64,000 bases of DNA from an uncultured Lachnospiraceae bacterium (GTDB taxonomy: Bacteria; Bacillota; Clostridia; Lachnospirales; Lachnospiraceae). The stretch is taken from assembly GCA_934293375.1 (NCBI GenBank), contig CAKQYS010000004.1:148569-212568 (forward strand), read 5' to 3'. This document shows, one piece after another, positions 16,647 to 26,454 of this stretch. The translations under genes and the position numbers were made by a program. Positions within the stretch are counted from its first letter, which is position 1, and each line of letters opens with the position of its first letter. The notes beneath the pieces were generated by a model, which made no database searches, was not told the DNA's origin, and saw only the letters and a list, made by a program, of their open reading frames with translations.

Positions 16647-17588
16647 CTACTTGGAAAGGATAGCCTTTGCAGAACCATAGATTCCTGCATCATTGCCTAA
16701 TGTGGCCAATGCGAACTTTGTTCCTCTACACGCATGGAACGCATACTTCTGAAAATACTTGCTTGTCGTATCAATCAACACCTGTCCTGCTCTTGACACG
16801 CCGCCACCAATTACGAAGATCTCAGGATCTACAACACAGGCGATCTGTGCAAGCGCCTTACCTAACACCTTTCCATGTTCTTCTACCAGCTCACTTGCCA
16901 ACTCATCGCCTTCCTTCGCAGCATCAAAGATCTCCTTCGCAGATACATACTGCAGACTCCGAAGCTTTGATGGCTTATCAGAACTGACCAACGCTCTGTT
17001 CGCTGCTCTTACGATACCGGTTGCGGATGTATACTGTTCAAGACATCCGGTCTTACCACATCCACACACCTCTGTCTCATCATCATTAACCTGCATATGA
17101 CCGATCTCACCACCGGCACCATTCACACCGGAGAGCATCTTGCCATTCAGGATAATACCGCCACCGACTCCTGTTCCTAATGTGACCATAACCTGATTGG
17201 CATATCCCTTGCCGCCGCCCTGCCACATCTCGCCAAGTGCAGCCATGTTGGCATCATTACCAGCCTTCACCGGCAGTCCGATGATCTTCTCTAACTCCTC
17301 TTCGCAGTTAAAAATGCCCCATCCAAGATTTGCACACTTTAATACTGTACCATCATCCTTCACCGGACCCGGTACACCCATGCCGACACCTGCAACATTA
17401 CTCTTATCAATGTTCTTCTCTGCCAGCTTGTCCTCAATCGACTCTGCCACATCACTTAAGATATACTTACCGCCTTCATCCTTACGGGTCGTAATCTCCC
17501 ACTTATCTAATAACTCACCCTTTACCGTGAACAGACCGTGCTTTACGGTTGTTCCTCCGATATCTACTCCTACTACATACTCTGCCAT
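16647..17588 (-). CDS. glcK: ROK-family glucokinase
   Basis: Phosphorylates glucose with ATP. 313 residues. N-terminal phosphate loop DIGGTTVKHG at 9-18; catalytic Asp112 in AGNDANMAALGE; ATP-binding LGTGVGGG; ROK zinc motif EIGHMQVND followed by CGCGKTGCLEQY, with His164, Cys175, Cys177 and Cys182. No DNA-binding domain, so a kinase and not a ROK repressor. AAGGAGG precedes the start. It follows hprK by 67 bases on the same strand, a meaningful pairing for sugar metabolism. Symbol by family likeness. Confidence 0.93.
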   Translation of the reverse strand: MAEYVVGVDIGGTTVKHGLFTVKGELLDKWEITTRKDEGGKYILSDVAESIEDKLAEKNIDKSNVAGVGMGVPGPVKDDGTVLKCANLGWGIFNCEEELEKIIGLPVKAGNDANMAALGEMWQGGGKGYANQVMVTLGTGVGGGIILNGKMLSGVNGAGGEIGHMQVNDDETEVCGCGKTGCLEQYTSATGIVRAANRALVSSDKPSKLRSLQYVSAKEIFDAAKEGDELASELVEEHGKVLGKALAQIACVVDPEIFVIGGGVSRAGQVLIDTTSKYFQKYAFHACRGTKFALATLGNDAGIYGSAKAILSK

Positions 17589-17655
17589 GTATTTATCCTC
17601 CTTACATTCTAATTCTTTCCAGACAATTGTGAAACTCTTCCTATCAATTCAATAT

Positions 17656-18606
17656 CTAGAACAGATCGTCCTCATCTAACTCACCCATCATATTCTTCGT
17701 AACACGGTTATACATTTCTTTTGCCGCATTGTATCCCATCTTCTTCTGCCTATGGTTGACAGCTGCCGACTCCACGATGATTGCCAGATTTCGTCCCGGT
17801 CTGATTGGAATCGAATGGCATACCACCTTGTTGCCAAGAAACTCCGTATACTGATCCTCCAGTCCGAGTCTGTCATACTGCGTATCCTTACTCCACTCTT
17901 CGAGTTTGATCACCAGATCGATCGACTGGGTCATCTTAACACATTCAATACCGAACAAAGTCTTTACATCGATAATACCGATACCACGAAGCTCAATAAA
18001 ATGTCTTGTGATACTTGGTGCCGAACCGATCAGGGTATCGTCACTCACCTTTTTGATCTCCACAACATCATCGGATACCAGACGATGTCCACGCTTGATC
18101 AGTTCCAGAGCTGCCTCACTCTTTCCGATACCGCTCTCTCCCATGATCAGAATTCCCTCGCCGTATACATCCACCAGCACAGCATGGATCGTCATTCGGG
18201 GTGCCAGCTCCACATGCAACCATCTTGTGATCTCCGATACGAAGGATGATGTTGTCTTCGAACAGGTAAACACCGGTACCCCGTATTTCTTTGCAATCTC
18301 TAAAATGTACGGTTCCGGTTCAATATCTCTGCAAAATACCAGACATGGGAACTTGTAGCTGAAAAACACCTCTAATGTCTTCTTGTTCTCTTCCTCTGTA
18401 TGCATATTGGTCAGATATGCATGCTCAACATTACCACAGATCTGAATCCGTGCTGCATCAAAATGTTCAAAGAATCCGGCAAACTGTACTGCCGGCCTGT
18501 TGATATCCGGGTCAGAAATCAGTATCTCATCTGTATTGATCTCCGGAATCAGATTCACAAGGTTCATCTTCTGGATGACCTTTGTCAACGAAATCGAATA
18601 TTCCAT
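17656..18606 (-). CDS. hprK: HPr kinase/phosphorylase
   Basis: Phosphorylates and dephosphorylates HPr (and Crh) at Ser46 in response to glycolytic intermediates; central to catabolite repression in Firmicutes. 316 residues. Walker A GESGIGKS at 156-163, the conserved His141 before VLVDVYGEGILI, and the HprK signature LRGIGIIDVKTLFG near 206-219. RBS AAGGAG. Its likely substrate in this window is the Crh-like protein at 13422-13676; a true histidine-bearing HPr must lie elsewhere. Confidence 0.97.
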   Translation of the reverse strand: MEYSISLTKVIQKMNLVNLIPEINTDEILISDPDINRPAVQFAGFFEHFDAARIQICGNVEHAYLTNMHTEEENKKTLEVFFSYKFPCLVFCRDIEPEPYILEIAKKYGVPVFTCSKTTSSFVSEITRWLHVELAPRMTIHAVLVDVYGEGILIMGESGIGKSEAALELIKRGHRLVSDDVVEIKKVSDDTLIGSAPSITRHFIELRGIGIIDVKTLFGIECVKMTQSIDLVIKLEEWSKDTQYDRLGLEDQYTEFLGNKVVCHSIPIRPGRNLAIIVESAAVNHRQKKMGYNAAKEMYNRVTKNMMGELDEDDLF

Positions 18607-18707
18607 AAAACGCTCCTTCTCCTCGTCAAAATATAGAAATATTATATCATGGTCTAACCTGAAATACCAGCAGAGAATGGGGCATGATTCTCTGTTTCTC
18701 GTTTCGG

Positions 18708-20531
18708 TTATTCGTCATGAAAAAACGCATACACTGCCTTCGCCACGGTGGCATTCATACCCGGTGCAGCAGCGAGCGTATCAATATCTGCACTCCGGAT
18801 CGCAGAAATATCCTTAAAGCGCATCATCAACTGCTTTCTTCTGGCCGGACCGATGCCCGGAATATCGTCAAGAACGGAATGTACCTGTTCAGTGCTTCTT
18901 AACTGCTTATGGTATGTGATGGCAAAACGGTGTGCTTCATCCTGGATCCGGGTCACAAGATTAAAAGCTTCACTCCGGGCTGTAAAATCCACCTCCCGGT
19001 TCTGATAATAGAGTCCCCTCGTCCGGTGATTATCATCCTTCACCATACCGACTACCGGCACATGCAGGTCTAGATGCTGTAGCACACGCAATGCCACATT
19101 GACCTGCCCCCGGCCACCATCCATCAGCAAAAGATCCGGCAGCCGGTCAAACCGCTCATCTGTAAACCGTCTGGTCAACACCTCTTCCATGCTCTTATAA
19201 TCATCCGGTCCGGTCACCGTCCGGAGTCTAAATCGTCTGTAATCGTTTCGTTTTGCCTTTCCGTTTTCAAAGACAACCATCGAAGCCACAGCCTGTGCAC
19301 CACTGATGTTGGAGATATCAAACGCCTCCATCCGGCAAAGATTCCGAAGTCCTGTCAGCCGTTCAATCTCATGCACCGCACCAATCGTTCTGGCTTCCTC
19401 CCGCTTCATCTTTTCAAGATCCTGGCTTAAGACAAGCTTCGCATTCTCCTTCGCAAGCAGCATCAGTTTATGCTTCTCTCCACGCTGTGGCACCAGCAGA
19501 CTGACCTTATGTCCCTGCCTCTTAGAAAGCCAGCTTTCGATGACCTCCCGCTCTGCAATATCCTCCTCCAGCAGAATCTCATGTGGAAGATATGGTGTCC
19601 CCGCATAGTACTGTTTCATAAAAGCATTCAGGATATCGGACGGGGTCTCCCCATCACTCCCGGTCATGTGAAAATGTTCCCGTCCAAGAATTTTTCCCTG
19701 TCTGACAAAAAATGCCGATACCACCACATCCTTATCACTCATGGCAATCGCAATGACATCCCGGTCCTCTGCATCCGAATTCGTGATACGCTGTCTGCCT
19801 GTCACATGCTTCACACTCTCTATGAGATCTCTGTATTCTGCAGCTCTTTCAAAATCCAATAAAGCTGCCGCATCCTGCATCTGCTGTTCTAAATCTTTTA
19901 GCACCGGCTTAAATTCACCACCTAAAAAATCCAAAGCAGCTTTCACATGTTGTCCGTACTCTTCCTCACTGATGTATCCCTGACACGGTGCCTGGCACTG
20001 ATGGATCTGATAATAAAGGCACGGCCGATCCTTGCCGATATCTTTCGGCAGATTCCGATTGCACGAGCGCAAGTGATACAGCTTCTTCAACAGATCGATC
20101 GTATCCTTCACAGCCGCCGATGAGGTGAACGGTCCAAAATATTTGCTTTTGTCCCGTTTCATCCTTCTGGCGAACAAGATCCGTGGAAATGACTCCTCCA
20201 CGGTTACCCGTATAAACGGATAGCTCTTATCATCCTTGAGCATAGTATTATAGCGTGGTCTGTGTTCCTTGATCAGATTGTTCTCAAGCACCAGTGCTTC
20301 CAGCTCTGAATCTGTGATAATATACTCAAAATATGCGATACGGGACACCATCTTCTCGATCTTTGGTGTCCGTGTCCGGCTTGCCTGAAAATACTGGCTG
20401 ACCCGGTTTTTCAGATTGATCGCCTTTCCAACATAGATAATCTCATCATTTCTGCTGTGCATCAGATAGACACCCGGCTGTTTGGGCAGTTTTTTTAATT
20501 CTTCTGCAAGGTTGAAATCTTCCCTGTTCAT
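18708..20531 (-). CDS. uvrC: Excinuclease ABC subunit C
   Basis: Incision nuclease of nucleotide-excision repair, 607 residues. Parts in order: GIY-YIG nuclease (GVYLMHSRNDEIIYVGKA from about residue 20), a Cys-rich patch (CLYYQIHQCQAPCQGYI), UVR motif (LEQQMQDAAALLDFERAAEY), the RNase H-like nuclease domain (FDISNISGAQAVASMVVFENG split by LLMDGGRGQVN), and helix-hairpin-helix (DDIPGIGPARRKQLMMRF). AGAGG lies upstream of the ATG at fair spacing. hprK starts about 100 bases downstream. Confidence 0.97.
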   Translation of the reverse strand: MNREDFNLAEELKKLPKQPGVYLMHSRNDEIIYVGKAINLKNRVSQYFQASRTRTPKIEKMVSRIAYFEYIITDSELEALVLENNLIKEHRPRYNTMLKDDKSYPFIRVTVEESFPRILFARRMKRDKSKYFGPFTSSAAVKDTIDLLKKLYHLRSCNRNLPKDIGKDRPCLYYQIHQCQAPCQGYISEEEYGQHVKAALDFLGGEFKPVLKDLEQQMQDAAALLDFERAAEYRDLIESVKHVTGRQRITNSDAEDRDVIAIAMSDKDVVVSAFFVRQGKILGREHFHMTGSDGETPSDILNAFMKQYYAGTPYLPHEILLEEDIAEREVIESWLSKRQGHKVSLLVPQRGEKHKLMLLAKENAKLVLSQDLEKMKREEARTIGAVHEIERLTGLRNLCRMEAFDISNISGAQAVASMVVFENGKAKRNDYRRFRLRTVTGPDDYKSMEEVLTRRFTDERFDRLPDLLLMDGGRGQVNVALRVLQHLDLHVPVVGMVKDDNHRTRGLYYQNREVDFTARSEAFNLVTRIQDEAHRFAITYHKQLRSTEQVHSVLDDIPGIGPARRKQLMMRFKDISAIRSADIDTLAAAPGMNATVAKAVYAFFHDE

Positions 20532-20624
20532 ATATATTCTAACCTCTTCCTATCTGATTGATCCTATTTATCAATTTCATTATATCATCTCGCCTGCACT
20601 TAATAAATACTTTTTCTGGCTCGC

Positions 20625-20659
20625 AAAAAACAGCTGCAGGGTTATAACCTCCAGCTGTT
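20625..20659 (-). terminator. Intrinsic terminator of the cytidylate-kinase-like gene
   Basis: Minus strand AACAGCTG...CAGCTGTT with inner GGTTATAACC palindrome, then TTTT. It begins just after the stop at 20666 and closes the liv operon. Confidence 0.85.
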
Positions 20660-20665
20660 CCTTTC

Positions 20666-21286
20666 TTATTGAAATCTAATTTTAATATATGACTGAATCT
20701 CTTCCACGCATTTCCGGAATCCCAGCTTACCGCTGTCAAGACACAGATCGTAATTTCTCGCATCCTCCCAATTGTGTCCTGTATAATACTTATAAAAGTC
20801 ACCCCGATACCGGTCAGTTTTCTCGATGTACTTCTGCATTTCTTTCTCTGTCATGCTGTGGCGTTCCATCGCACGTGCCAGGCAGAAATCCTGATCTGCA
20901 TGTACAAACACACTGACAACATTTGGATAATCCCTCAACACATAATCCGCACATCGCCCAATGATGACACAGGATTCCTTGTCTGCCAGCTCCTTGATCA
21001 CCTTTGCCTGATAGTTAAACAAATTATCATCTGATACAAAATCATTGCTCTCCGGTGGCAGAAGCTCCCCGGAATATGGTCTTGATAACTGACGAAACCA
21101 CCCGGCATGCTTCAATTTCTCATCTGACATACCAAACAGGCGCTCATTGATCCCACTGTCTTCGGAAGCCATGCGAAGGATCTCACGGCTGTAACAGTTC
21201 ACACCCATTTCGTTTGCCAGCATGGCAGCAATCGTCTTACCACCACTACCATACTGTCTTGCTACTGTAATGACTACATTCTCCAT
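20666..21286 (-). CDS. Cytidylate kinase-like P-loop protein
   Basis: 206 residues. N-terminal VITVARQYGSGGKTIA is the P-loop (GSGGKT) of the cytidylate-kinase-like family; REILRMASEDSGIN, SCVIIGRCADYVLRD and RVSVFVHADQDF-like strands follow, with a basic lid (CLARAMERHSMTEKEMQKYIEKTDRYRGDFYKYY). Distinct from Cmk proper; the substrate is unknown. Start at 21286 overlaps the spacer after livF (14-base gap), with GGGGG upstream, so it is likely the last gene of the liv operon. Confidence 0.85.
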   Translation of the reverse strand: MENVVITVARQYGSGGKTIAAMLANEMGVNCYSREILRMASEDSGINERLFGMSDEKLKHAGWFRQLSRPYSGELLPPESNDFVSDDNLFNYQAKVIKELADKESCVIIGRCADYVLRDYPNVVSVFVHADQDFCLARAMERHSMTEKEMQKYIEKTDRYRGDFYKYYTGHNWEDARNYDLCLDSGKLGFRKCVEEIQSYIKIRFQ

Positions 21287-21299
21287 AATACCATACCCC

Positions 21300-22010
21300 C
21301 TATTCTCCAAGATATGCCTTGCGGATCGCATCATCCTCTAACAGCTCACTTGCCTTGCCTTCCGTAACAATTCTTCCGGTCTCCAACACATACGCTCTAT
21401 CTGCAATAGAAAGTGCTTTTTTAGCATTCTGCTCCACAAGCAGTACCGTTGTGCCGCTCTTGCTGACCGACCGGATAATATCAAAGATCTCATTGACAAG
21501 AATCGGCGACAGACCCATCGACGGTTCATCCATCAATATGATCTTTGGCTTCGACATCAGTGCCCGGCCCATTGCCAGCATTTGCTGTTCGCCGCCGGAC
21601 AGGGTTCCTGCCATCTGATTTCTTCTCTCCTTCAGACGTGGGAATCTGTCATACACATTGGTAAGACTCTCCTCTATCTCTGACTTGCTCGTTCTTGTAT
21701 ACGCTCCCATCTTCAGATTTTCATACACGGATAATTCAGCAAATACGCGTCTGCCCTCCGGTACATGTGCCATCCCCATGGATACGATCTTGTGCGGTGC
21801 AATCTTCGTCAGATCCTTTCCATCAAATATCACACTGCCGCTCTTTGCAGGATGCAGACCCGTGATCGTGTGAAGCGTTGTTGTCTTACCGGCACCATTG
21901 GCACCGATCAGGGCGATTACCTCACCCTCGTTGACCTCGAAGGAAATTCCTTTGAGTGCCTGAATCATACCATAATATACATTCAGATTCTTTACTTCAA
22001 GCATTGCCAT
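21300..22010 (-). CDS. livF: Branched-chain amino-acid ABC transporter ATPase LivF
   Basis: 236 residues, the shorter of the two Liv ATPases. Walker A GANGAGKTT near 34-42; Q-loop region; signature LSGGEQQMLAMGRAL; Walker B IILMDEPSMGLSP; LVEQNAKKALSIADRAYVLETG, which is typical LivF. AGGAGG lies upstream of the ATG. Part of livJ-livH-livM-livG-livF. Confidence 0.95.
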   Translation of the reverse strand: MAMLEVKNLNVYYGMIQALKGISFEVNEGEVIALIGANGAGKTTTLHTITGLHPAKSGSVIFDGKDLTKIAPHKIVSMGMAHVPEGRRVFAELSVYENLKMGAYTRTSKSEIEESLTNVYDRFPRLKERRNQMAGTLSGGEQQMLAMGRALMSKPKIILMDEPSMGLSPILVNEIFDIIRSVSKSGTTVLLVEQNAKKALSIADRAYVLETGRIVTEGKASELLEDDAIRKAYLGE

Positions 22011-22023
22011 AAGTTATTTCCTC

Positions 22024-22785
22024 CTATTCTCCAAGATATGCAGTGATAACCTGCGGGTTTGACAATACCTCACCCGTCTGACCACTCGCAAGCACTTCAC
22101 CAAAGTTTAATACGGTCAATTCCTCACAAATACCGCCAACCAGTTTCATATCATGCTCGATCAACAAAATGGTCACATCAAATTCCTTTCGAACAAACCG
22201 GATCATATCCATCAGATCCCCTGTCTCATTCGGATTCATACCGGCTGCCGGTTCGTCTAACAACAGAAGCTTTGGCTCTGTTGCCAAAGCTCTGGCAATC
22301 TCCAGCTTACGCTGCTGACCATATGGCAGATTTGATGCTAACTGGTCTGCAACCCCCTCCAGCTCAAAGACGGAAAGCAGCTCCATTGCCTTTTCATTCA
22401 TCTCTTTCTCTACCTTAAAGTACTTTGGCAGACGAAGAATGCCTGTAGCAGCAGAATATGCATAGTGATTATGAAGACCTGCTTTTACATTATCCAACAC
22501 TGTCAGTTTATCAAATAATCTGATATTCTGGAAGGTTCTGGCAATTCCCGCCTTATTAATCTCTGTGATACTTCTGCCTGTGATATCCTGTCCATCCAGG
22601 ACCACCTTTCCGGCATCCGGCTTATATACTCCCGTCAGCAAGTTAAAGATTGTCGTTTTCCCGGCACCATTAGGTCCGATCAATCCATACAGTGCGCCTT
22701 TCTTGATTGTGATATCTACTGCATTTACCGCACGCAGACCGCCAAAGGAAATCCCAAGATTCGTTACTTCTAATATATTACTCAT
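22024..22785 (-). CDS. livG: Branched-chain amino-acid ABC transporter ATPase LivG
   Basis: 253 residues. Walker A GPNGAGKTT, the LivG-type ARTFQNIRLF after GI, signature LPYGQQRKLEIARAL, Walker B LLLDEPAAGMNP, and IEHDMKLV. The ATG at 22785 has AGGAGG nine bases upstream and overlaps the end of livM by eight bases, so translation is probably coupled. An upstream in-frame ATG lies within livM and has no site. Confidence 0.95.
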   Translation of the reverse strand: MSNILEVTNLGISFGGLRAVNAVDITIKKGALYGLIGPNGAGKTTIFNLLTGVYKPDAGKVVLDGQDITGRSITEINKAGIARTFQNIRLFDKLTVLDNVKAGLHNHYAYSAATGILRLPKYFKVEKEMNEKAMELLSVFELEGVADQLASNLPYGQQRKLEIARALATEPKLLLLDEPAAGMNPNETGDLMDMIRFVRKEFDVTILLIEHDMKLVGGICEELTVLNFGEVLASGQTGEVLSNPQVITAYLGE

Positions 22786-23845
22786 GATCTTCAGCCTCCT
22801 TTTTCTTCTTTCCAAAGAAAAGGTACTTTTCTCTCCATTCAATTGCCTTTGGAGCCCAGTTAAACAACATCATTATAATCAGAACGATCGCATAAATCAG
22901 CATACGATAATCCGATAAACCACGAAGCAGCTCCGGCAGTACCGTCAGGATCACTGCAGCGATCACGGAACCTCTGATGCTTCCGATTCCACCTAATACA
23001 ACAAATACCAGAATGGTAATAGACATGTTATATCCAAAGTTATTGGTATTTGCTGTCAGGGTCGACAGGTTATGTGCATACAAAACACCTGCAGCACCTG
23101 CTAATGCTGCTGAGATCGTAAATGCCATCAGCTTATACTTTGTGATATTGATACCGATCGACTCTGCCGCAATGCGGTTATCCCGGATTGCCATGATTGC
23201 ACGACCGCTTCTGGAGTTTGTCAGATTCGTTACGATCACCAATGTAATCAGGATGAGAATCGCTCCGATCAAAAATGTTGCATCCTTTGGTGTTCCTGTA
23301 ATACCCTGAGGACCATTTACGATCACCTCTCCGTCTGCTGCCATATTCAGCGATAATGCATCCTTTGTAGAAAAATGGAATCCATCTGCATCTTTTCCGA
23401 TATAAAGAACATTCACAGCATTCTTAATGATCTCACCAAATGCCAGTGTTACGATTGCAAGATAATCACCCTTTAAACGAAGAACCGGAATTCCGATCAT
23501 AAATCCGAAGATCGCTGCTACTGCAATTCCAATAAGCATGGCAATCAGAAATCTAAGCCAGTCTGTCGTGATCACATTTCTCATGCATTTTGAGAAAAAT
23601 GCACTGGAAAATGCACCCACACACATGAATCCGGCATGCCCAAGGCTCAGCTCTCCTAAAATGCCAACAACAAGATTTAAGGAAACCGCCAGTATGATAT
23701 ATGTACATAATGGGATCATCAGTCCACTCATCAGACTGGAGATTGCTCCGGCGTTGATCAGCAGCTGCATGACAATATATGCTACGATCACCATTCCATA
23801 TGTGATCAGATTGCTCTTTGTCTGTTTATTCATTTTCTTCAGCAT
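22778..23845 (-). CDS. livM: Branched-chain amino-acid ABC transporter permease LivM
   Basis: About 355 residues with eight or more hydrophobic segments. Characteristic blocks: SLNLVVGILGELSLGHAGFM, FGFMIGIPVLRLKGDYLAIVTLAFGEI, and GRAIMAIRDNRIAAESIGIN. C-terminus is basic (FFGKKKKEAEDHE), facing the cytoplasm. The start is uncertain: ATG 23845 has AGGTGG five bases upstream and is preferred over a GTG three codons earlier and an ATG four codons later. Confidence 0.93.
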   Translation of the reverse strand: MLKKMNKQTKSNLITYGMVIVAYIVMQLLINAGAISSLMSGLMIPLCTYIILAVSLNLVVGILGELSLGHAGFMCVGAFSSAFFSKCMRNVITTDWLRFLIAMLIGIAVAAIFGFMIGIPVLRLKGDYLAIVTLAFGEIIKNAVNVLYIGKDADGFHFSTKDALSLNMAADGEVIVNGPQGITGTPKDATFLIGAILILITLVIVTNLTNSRSGRAIMAIRDNRIAAESIGINITKYKLMAFTISAALAGAAGVLYAHNLSTLTANTNNFGYNMSITILVFVVLGGIGSIRGSVIAAVILTVLPELLRGLSDYRMLIYAIVLIIMMLFNWAPKAIEWREKYLFFGKKKKEAEDHE

Positions 23846-23854
23846 CCCAACCAC

Positions 23855-24739
23855 CTACACTTTCTCACGGATATTCTTGCCAAGCAGACCTGATGGTTTT
23901 ACGAGAAGCACCAGGATCAGCACTGCAAACACAAGTGCATCTGCCATTTGGGAAGAAATATACGCACGACCTAATATCTCAATGATACCTAACAGTAATC
24001 CACCGATAAATGCACCGGGGATGGAACCGATACCGCCAAATACCGCAGCTACGAAAGCCTTGATACCGGGCATCGCACCCGTATACGGTGTCAGGCTCGG
24101 ATATGCAGAACAAAGCAACACACCTGCGATTGCAGCAAGTCCGGAACCGATCGCAAAAGTAAGGGCGATCGTTGCATTGACATTGATACCCATCAGCTGT
24201 GCCGCACCTTTATCCTCAGACACCGCACGCATTGCCTGCCCCGGCTTTGTCTTCTGTACAAACAACATCAAAACAACCATGATCACTACACAACTCGCAA
24301 TGGTAATGATCGTCTCTCCCGAAATCTTTAATGCCCCATTTGCCAGGCTGACACCCTTCCAGGTGATCACCGTTGGAAATGACTGTGCATTTGCACCAAA
24401 CACCAAAAGTGCCACATTCTGCAAAAGATAGCTGACTCCAATGGCTGTGATCAATACCGCAAGTGATGACGATGCATTTCGAAGCGGCTTATATGCAACC
24501 CGTTCGATCAGCATACCAAGCAGTGTACATACAACAACTGCAATCAATACAGCGAGGATCGGTGAAAGTCCGGTCTGTGTCACTGAAAGTAATGCAATGT
24601 ATGCACCGATCATAATAACATCCCCATGGGCAAAATTTAACATTTTCGCGATACCGTAAACCATCGTATATCCAAGTGCTATGATCGCATATACACTTCC
24701 GAGGCTTACACCATTTATCAAATATGTTATAAAGCTCAT
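23855..24739 (-). CDS. livH: Branched-chain amino-acid ABC transporter permease LivH
   Basis: About 294 residues, eight or so membrane segments. LINGVSLGSVYAIIALGYTMVYG and MLNFAHGDVIMIGAY are hallmark LivH sequences; GQAMRAVSEDKGAAQLMGIN is the EAA-like cytoplasmic loop. Two ATGs lie six bases apart; the second (24739) has better spacing to GAGAGGG. Next to livM with a nine-base gap. Confidence 0.94.
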   Translation of the reverse strand: MSFITYLINGVSLGSVYAIIALGYTMVYGIAKMLNFAHGDVIMIGAYIALLSVTQTGLSPILAVLIAVVVCTLLGMLIERVAYKPLRNASSSLAVLITAIGVSYLLQNVALLVFGANAQSFPTVITWKGVSLANGALKISGETIITIASCVVIMVVLMLFVQKTKPGQAMRAVSEDKGAAQLMGINVNATIALTFAIGSGLAAIAGVLLCSAYPSLTPYTGAMPGIKAFVAAVFGGIGSIPGAFIGGLLLGIIEILGRAYISSQMADALVFAVLILVLLVKPSGLLGKNIREKV

Positions 24740-24813
24740 ATACATTCCCTCTCTACTAAATCAGGCAGCATGACAACCGCCACGCCGCCTGATAAAAATC
24801 AATATGATATAGA

Positions 24814-25986
24814 TTACTCTGCCTGCATCAGCTCGTACTTACCACTTTTGATCACTACGACTGTAGGATCCTTGGAAGGCTCACCGTCTTCCGACCATGT
24901 GATATTCTGACCTGTCAGTCCATTGACTGAAATCTCTGTCATCGTCTTCTTCATTGCATCGCTGATCGCTGATACATCCTGATCCGGTGTAATACCTGCC
25001 TTTTCGATTGCAGTCTTGATAGCATATACACAGTCATATGCATCTGCCGCAAACTGGATCGGTGTATCATTGAACTTCTCCTTGAATGCCTTTACAAATG
25101 TCTGTGTTGTATCATCCTGTGCATCCGCTGTAAATGGTGTTAAGAACATTAAGTTCTCGGCAAGGCTTGCATCAAATCCATCCAACGCAAGAATACCATC
25201 CATACCATCGCAGCCAAAGAATGACGGAGTAAAGTCCATCTTCTTAGCCTGTGCAAGAATCAGGGATGTCTCCTGATAGTAAATAGGTAAGAATACCATC
25301 TCTGCACCTGCGTCCTTTGCCTTCTGAAGCTGTACCGTAAAGTCTGACTTGCTGTCAGCGGTAAATGCTTCCGCTGCAACTACCTCTAAGCCCTTTGCCT
25401 TTGCTTCTGTTGCAAATGCCTGATAGATGCCTGATGAATATACATCTGAACTGTTGTAAATGACCGCGATCTTGGATGCAAGGCTGTGATCTGCTATGTA
25501 ATCTGCAGAAGCACTACCCTGACTCGGGTCTGAGAAACACATACGGAATGCGTTATCATACTGGATACTCTCCAACGCTGTTGCGGATGGTGTCAGCTGG
25601 AACATATTGTCTGCATGTGTCTGCTCAACCACACCGGTACATGGAGTAGATGTTACTGTACCGACTAAGAACTGCATACCCCAGTCCTTCAATGTATTGT
25701 ATGCATTCACAGCCTTTTCTGTATCGTTCTGATCATCCTCAAACTGATACTCGATCTTCTTGCCATTGATACCACCAGCCTCGTTTATCTCATCCACAGC
25801 CAGCTGAATACCATTCTTTACGGCTGTACCGTACACGGCTGCATCACCTGTTGTAGGTCCGATACCACCGATCTTATAGGTGTCTGAACTGCCTGCTGTT
25901 TTCTTTCCACTGCCACATGCTGTAAATGATGCCATCATCATTGCTGCTGACAGGGCAAGACATAATGCCTTCTTAAACTTCTTCAT
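24814..25986 (-). CDS. livJ: Branched-chain amino-acid ABC transporter substrate-binding lipoprotein
   Basis: 390 residues. Lipoprotein signal with cysteine at residue 24 (SFTAC), then the periplasmic-binding type 1 fold: YKIGGIGPTTGDAAVYG, GIQLAVDEINEAGGINGK, and DDQNDTEKAVNAYNTL. Anchored outside the membrane, it delivers leucine, isoleucine, valine or a related ligand to LivHM. First gene of the operon; RBS AGGAGGG. Confidence 0.93.
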   Translation of the reverse strand: MKKFKKALCLALSAAMMMASFTACGSGKKTAGSSDTYKIGGIGPTTGDAAVYGTAVKNGIQLAVDEINEAGGINGKKIEYQFEDDQNDTEKAVNAYNTLKDWGMQFLVGTVTSTPCTGVVEQTHADNMFQLTPSATALESIQYDNAFRMCFSDPSQGSASADYIADHSLASKIAVIYNSSDVYSSGIYQAFATEAKAKGLEVVAAEAFTADSKSDFTVQLQKAKDAGAEMVFLPIYYQETSLILAQAKKMDFTPSFFGCDGMDGILALDGFDASLAENLMFLTPFTADAQDDTTQTFVKAFKEKFNDTPIQFAADAYDCVYAIKTAIEKAGITPDQDVSAISDAMKKTMTEISVNGLTGQNITWSEDGEPSKDPTVVVIKSGKYELMQAE

Positions 25987-26035
25987 AATACTTCCCTCCT
26001 GGAATCATTAAATATTAAACCCTAATAGCCATTAT

Positions 26036-26064
26036 ACGATACCCTAGAATGCAGTTTTTGTCAA
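26036..26064 (-). promoter_or_regulatory. Promoter of the liv operon
   Basis: Minus strand: TTGACA (26059-26064), 17-bp spacer, TATCGT (26036-26041), overlapping an alternative TATAAT at 26031-26036. The perfect -35 fixes the first choice. Confidence 0.6.
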
Positions 26065-26107
26065 GAAACGATTCAATTCTGTGCATAATCCGTCAATCCC
26101 GCCAATA

Positions 26108-26374
26108 TTATCTAATATGAAAATCTCGCTCTTCCTCCACAAGCGGAATGGATCTGCACTCCATATTCTGTATATCAATATATCTATCACGATTCAATGT
26201 CACCAGCATCCTGTCGATCAAAGCCTCATCTCCCTGCACCTCCATACTGACCGAACCATCATACTCGTTCTCCACCCATCCTGTCAGTCCCAGTGCACCT
26301 GCTGCATGCCGGGCACGATATCGAAATCCAACGCCCTGTACTCTTCCATAAAATGCAATCGCCTTTCGTATCAT
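26108..26374 (-). CDS. acyP: Acylphosphatase
   Basis: Small alpha/beta enzyme that hydrolyses acyl phosphates. About 88 residues. Signature FYGRVQGVGFRYRAR holds the phosphate-binding loop and catalytic Arg; GWVENEYDGSV holds the catalytic Asn. The start is ambiguous between ATG 26374 (MIRKAIAFYG, AGGA nine bases upstream) and ATG 26383 (MSTMIRK, site very close). Monocistronic by appearance. Confidence 0.92.
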   Translation of the reverse strand: MIRKAIAFYGRVQGVGFRYRARHAAGALGLTGWVENEYDGSVSMEVQGDEALIDRMLVTLNRDRYIDIQNMECRSIPLVEEERDFHIR

Positions 26375-26454
26375 AGTACTCATTCCTTCCTTACCTTCGG
26401 TTCGATGTATGTTTTCGCTCATTTTACCACATTTCCGGTGGGTGGGTGTCAGAC

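Noticed and set aside
26036..26059. TTGACA with the downstream TATAAT for the liv promoter
   Set aside because: Their spacing is 22 bases; TATCGT at 17 bases is the better partner.
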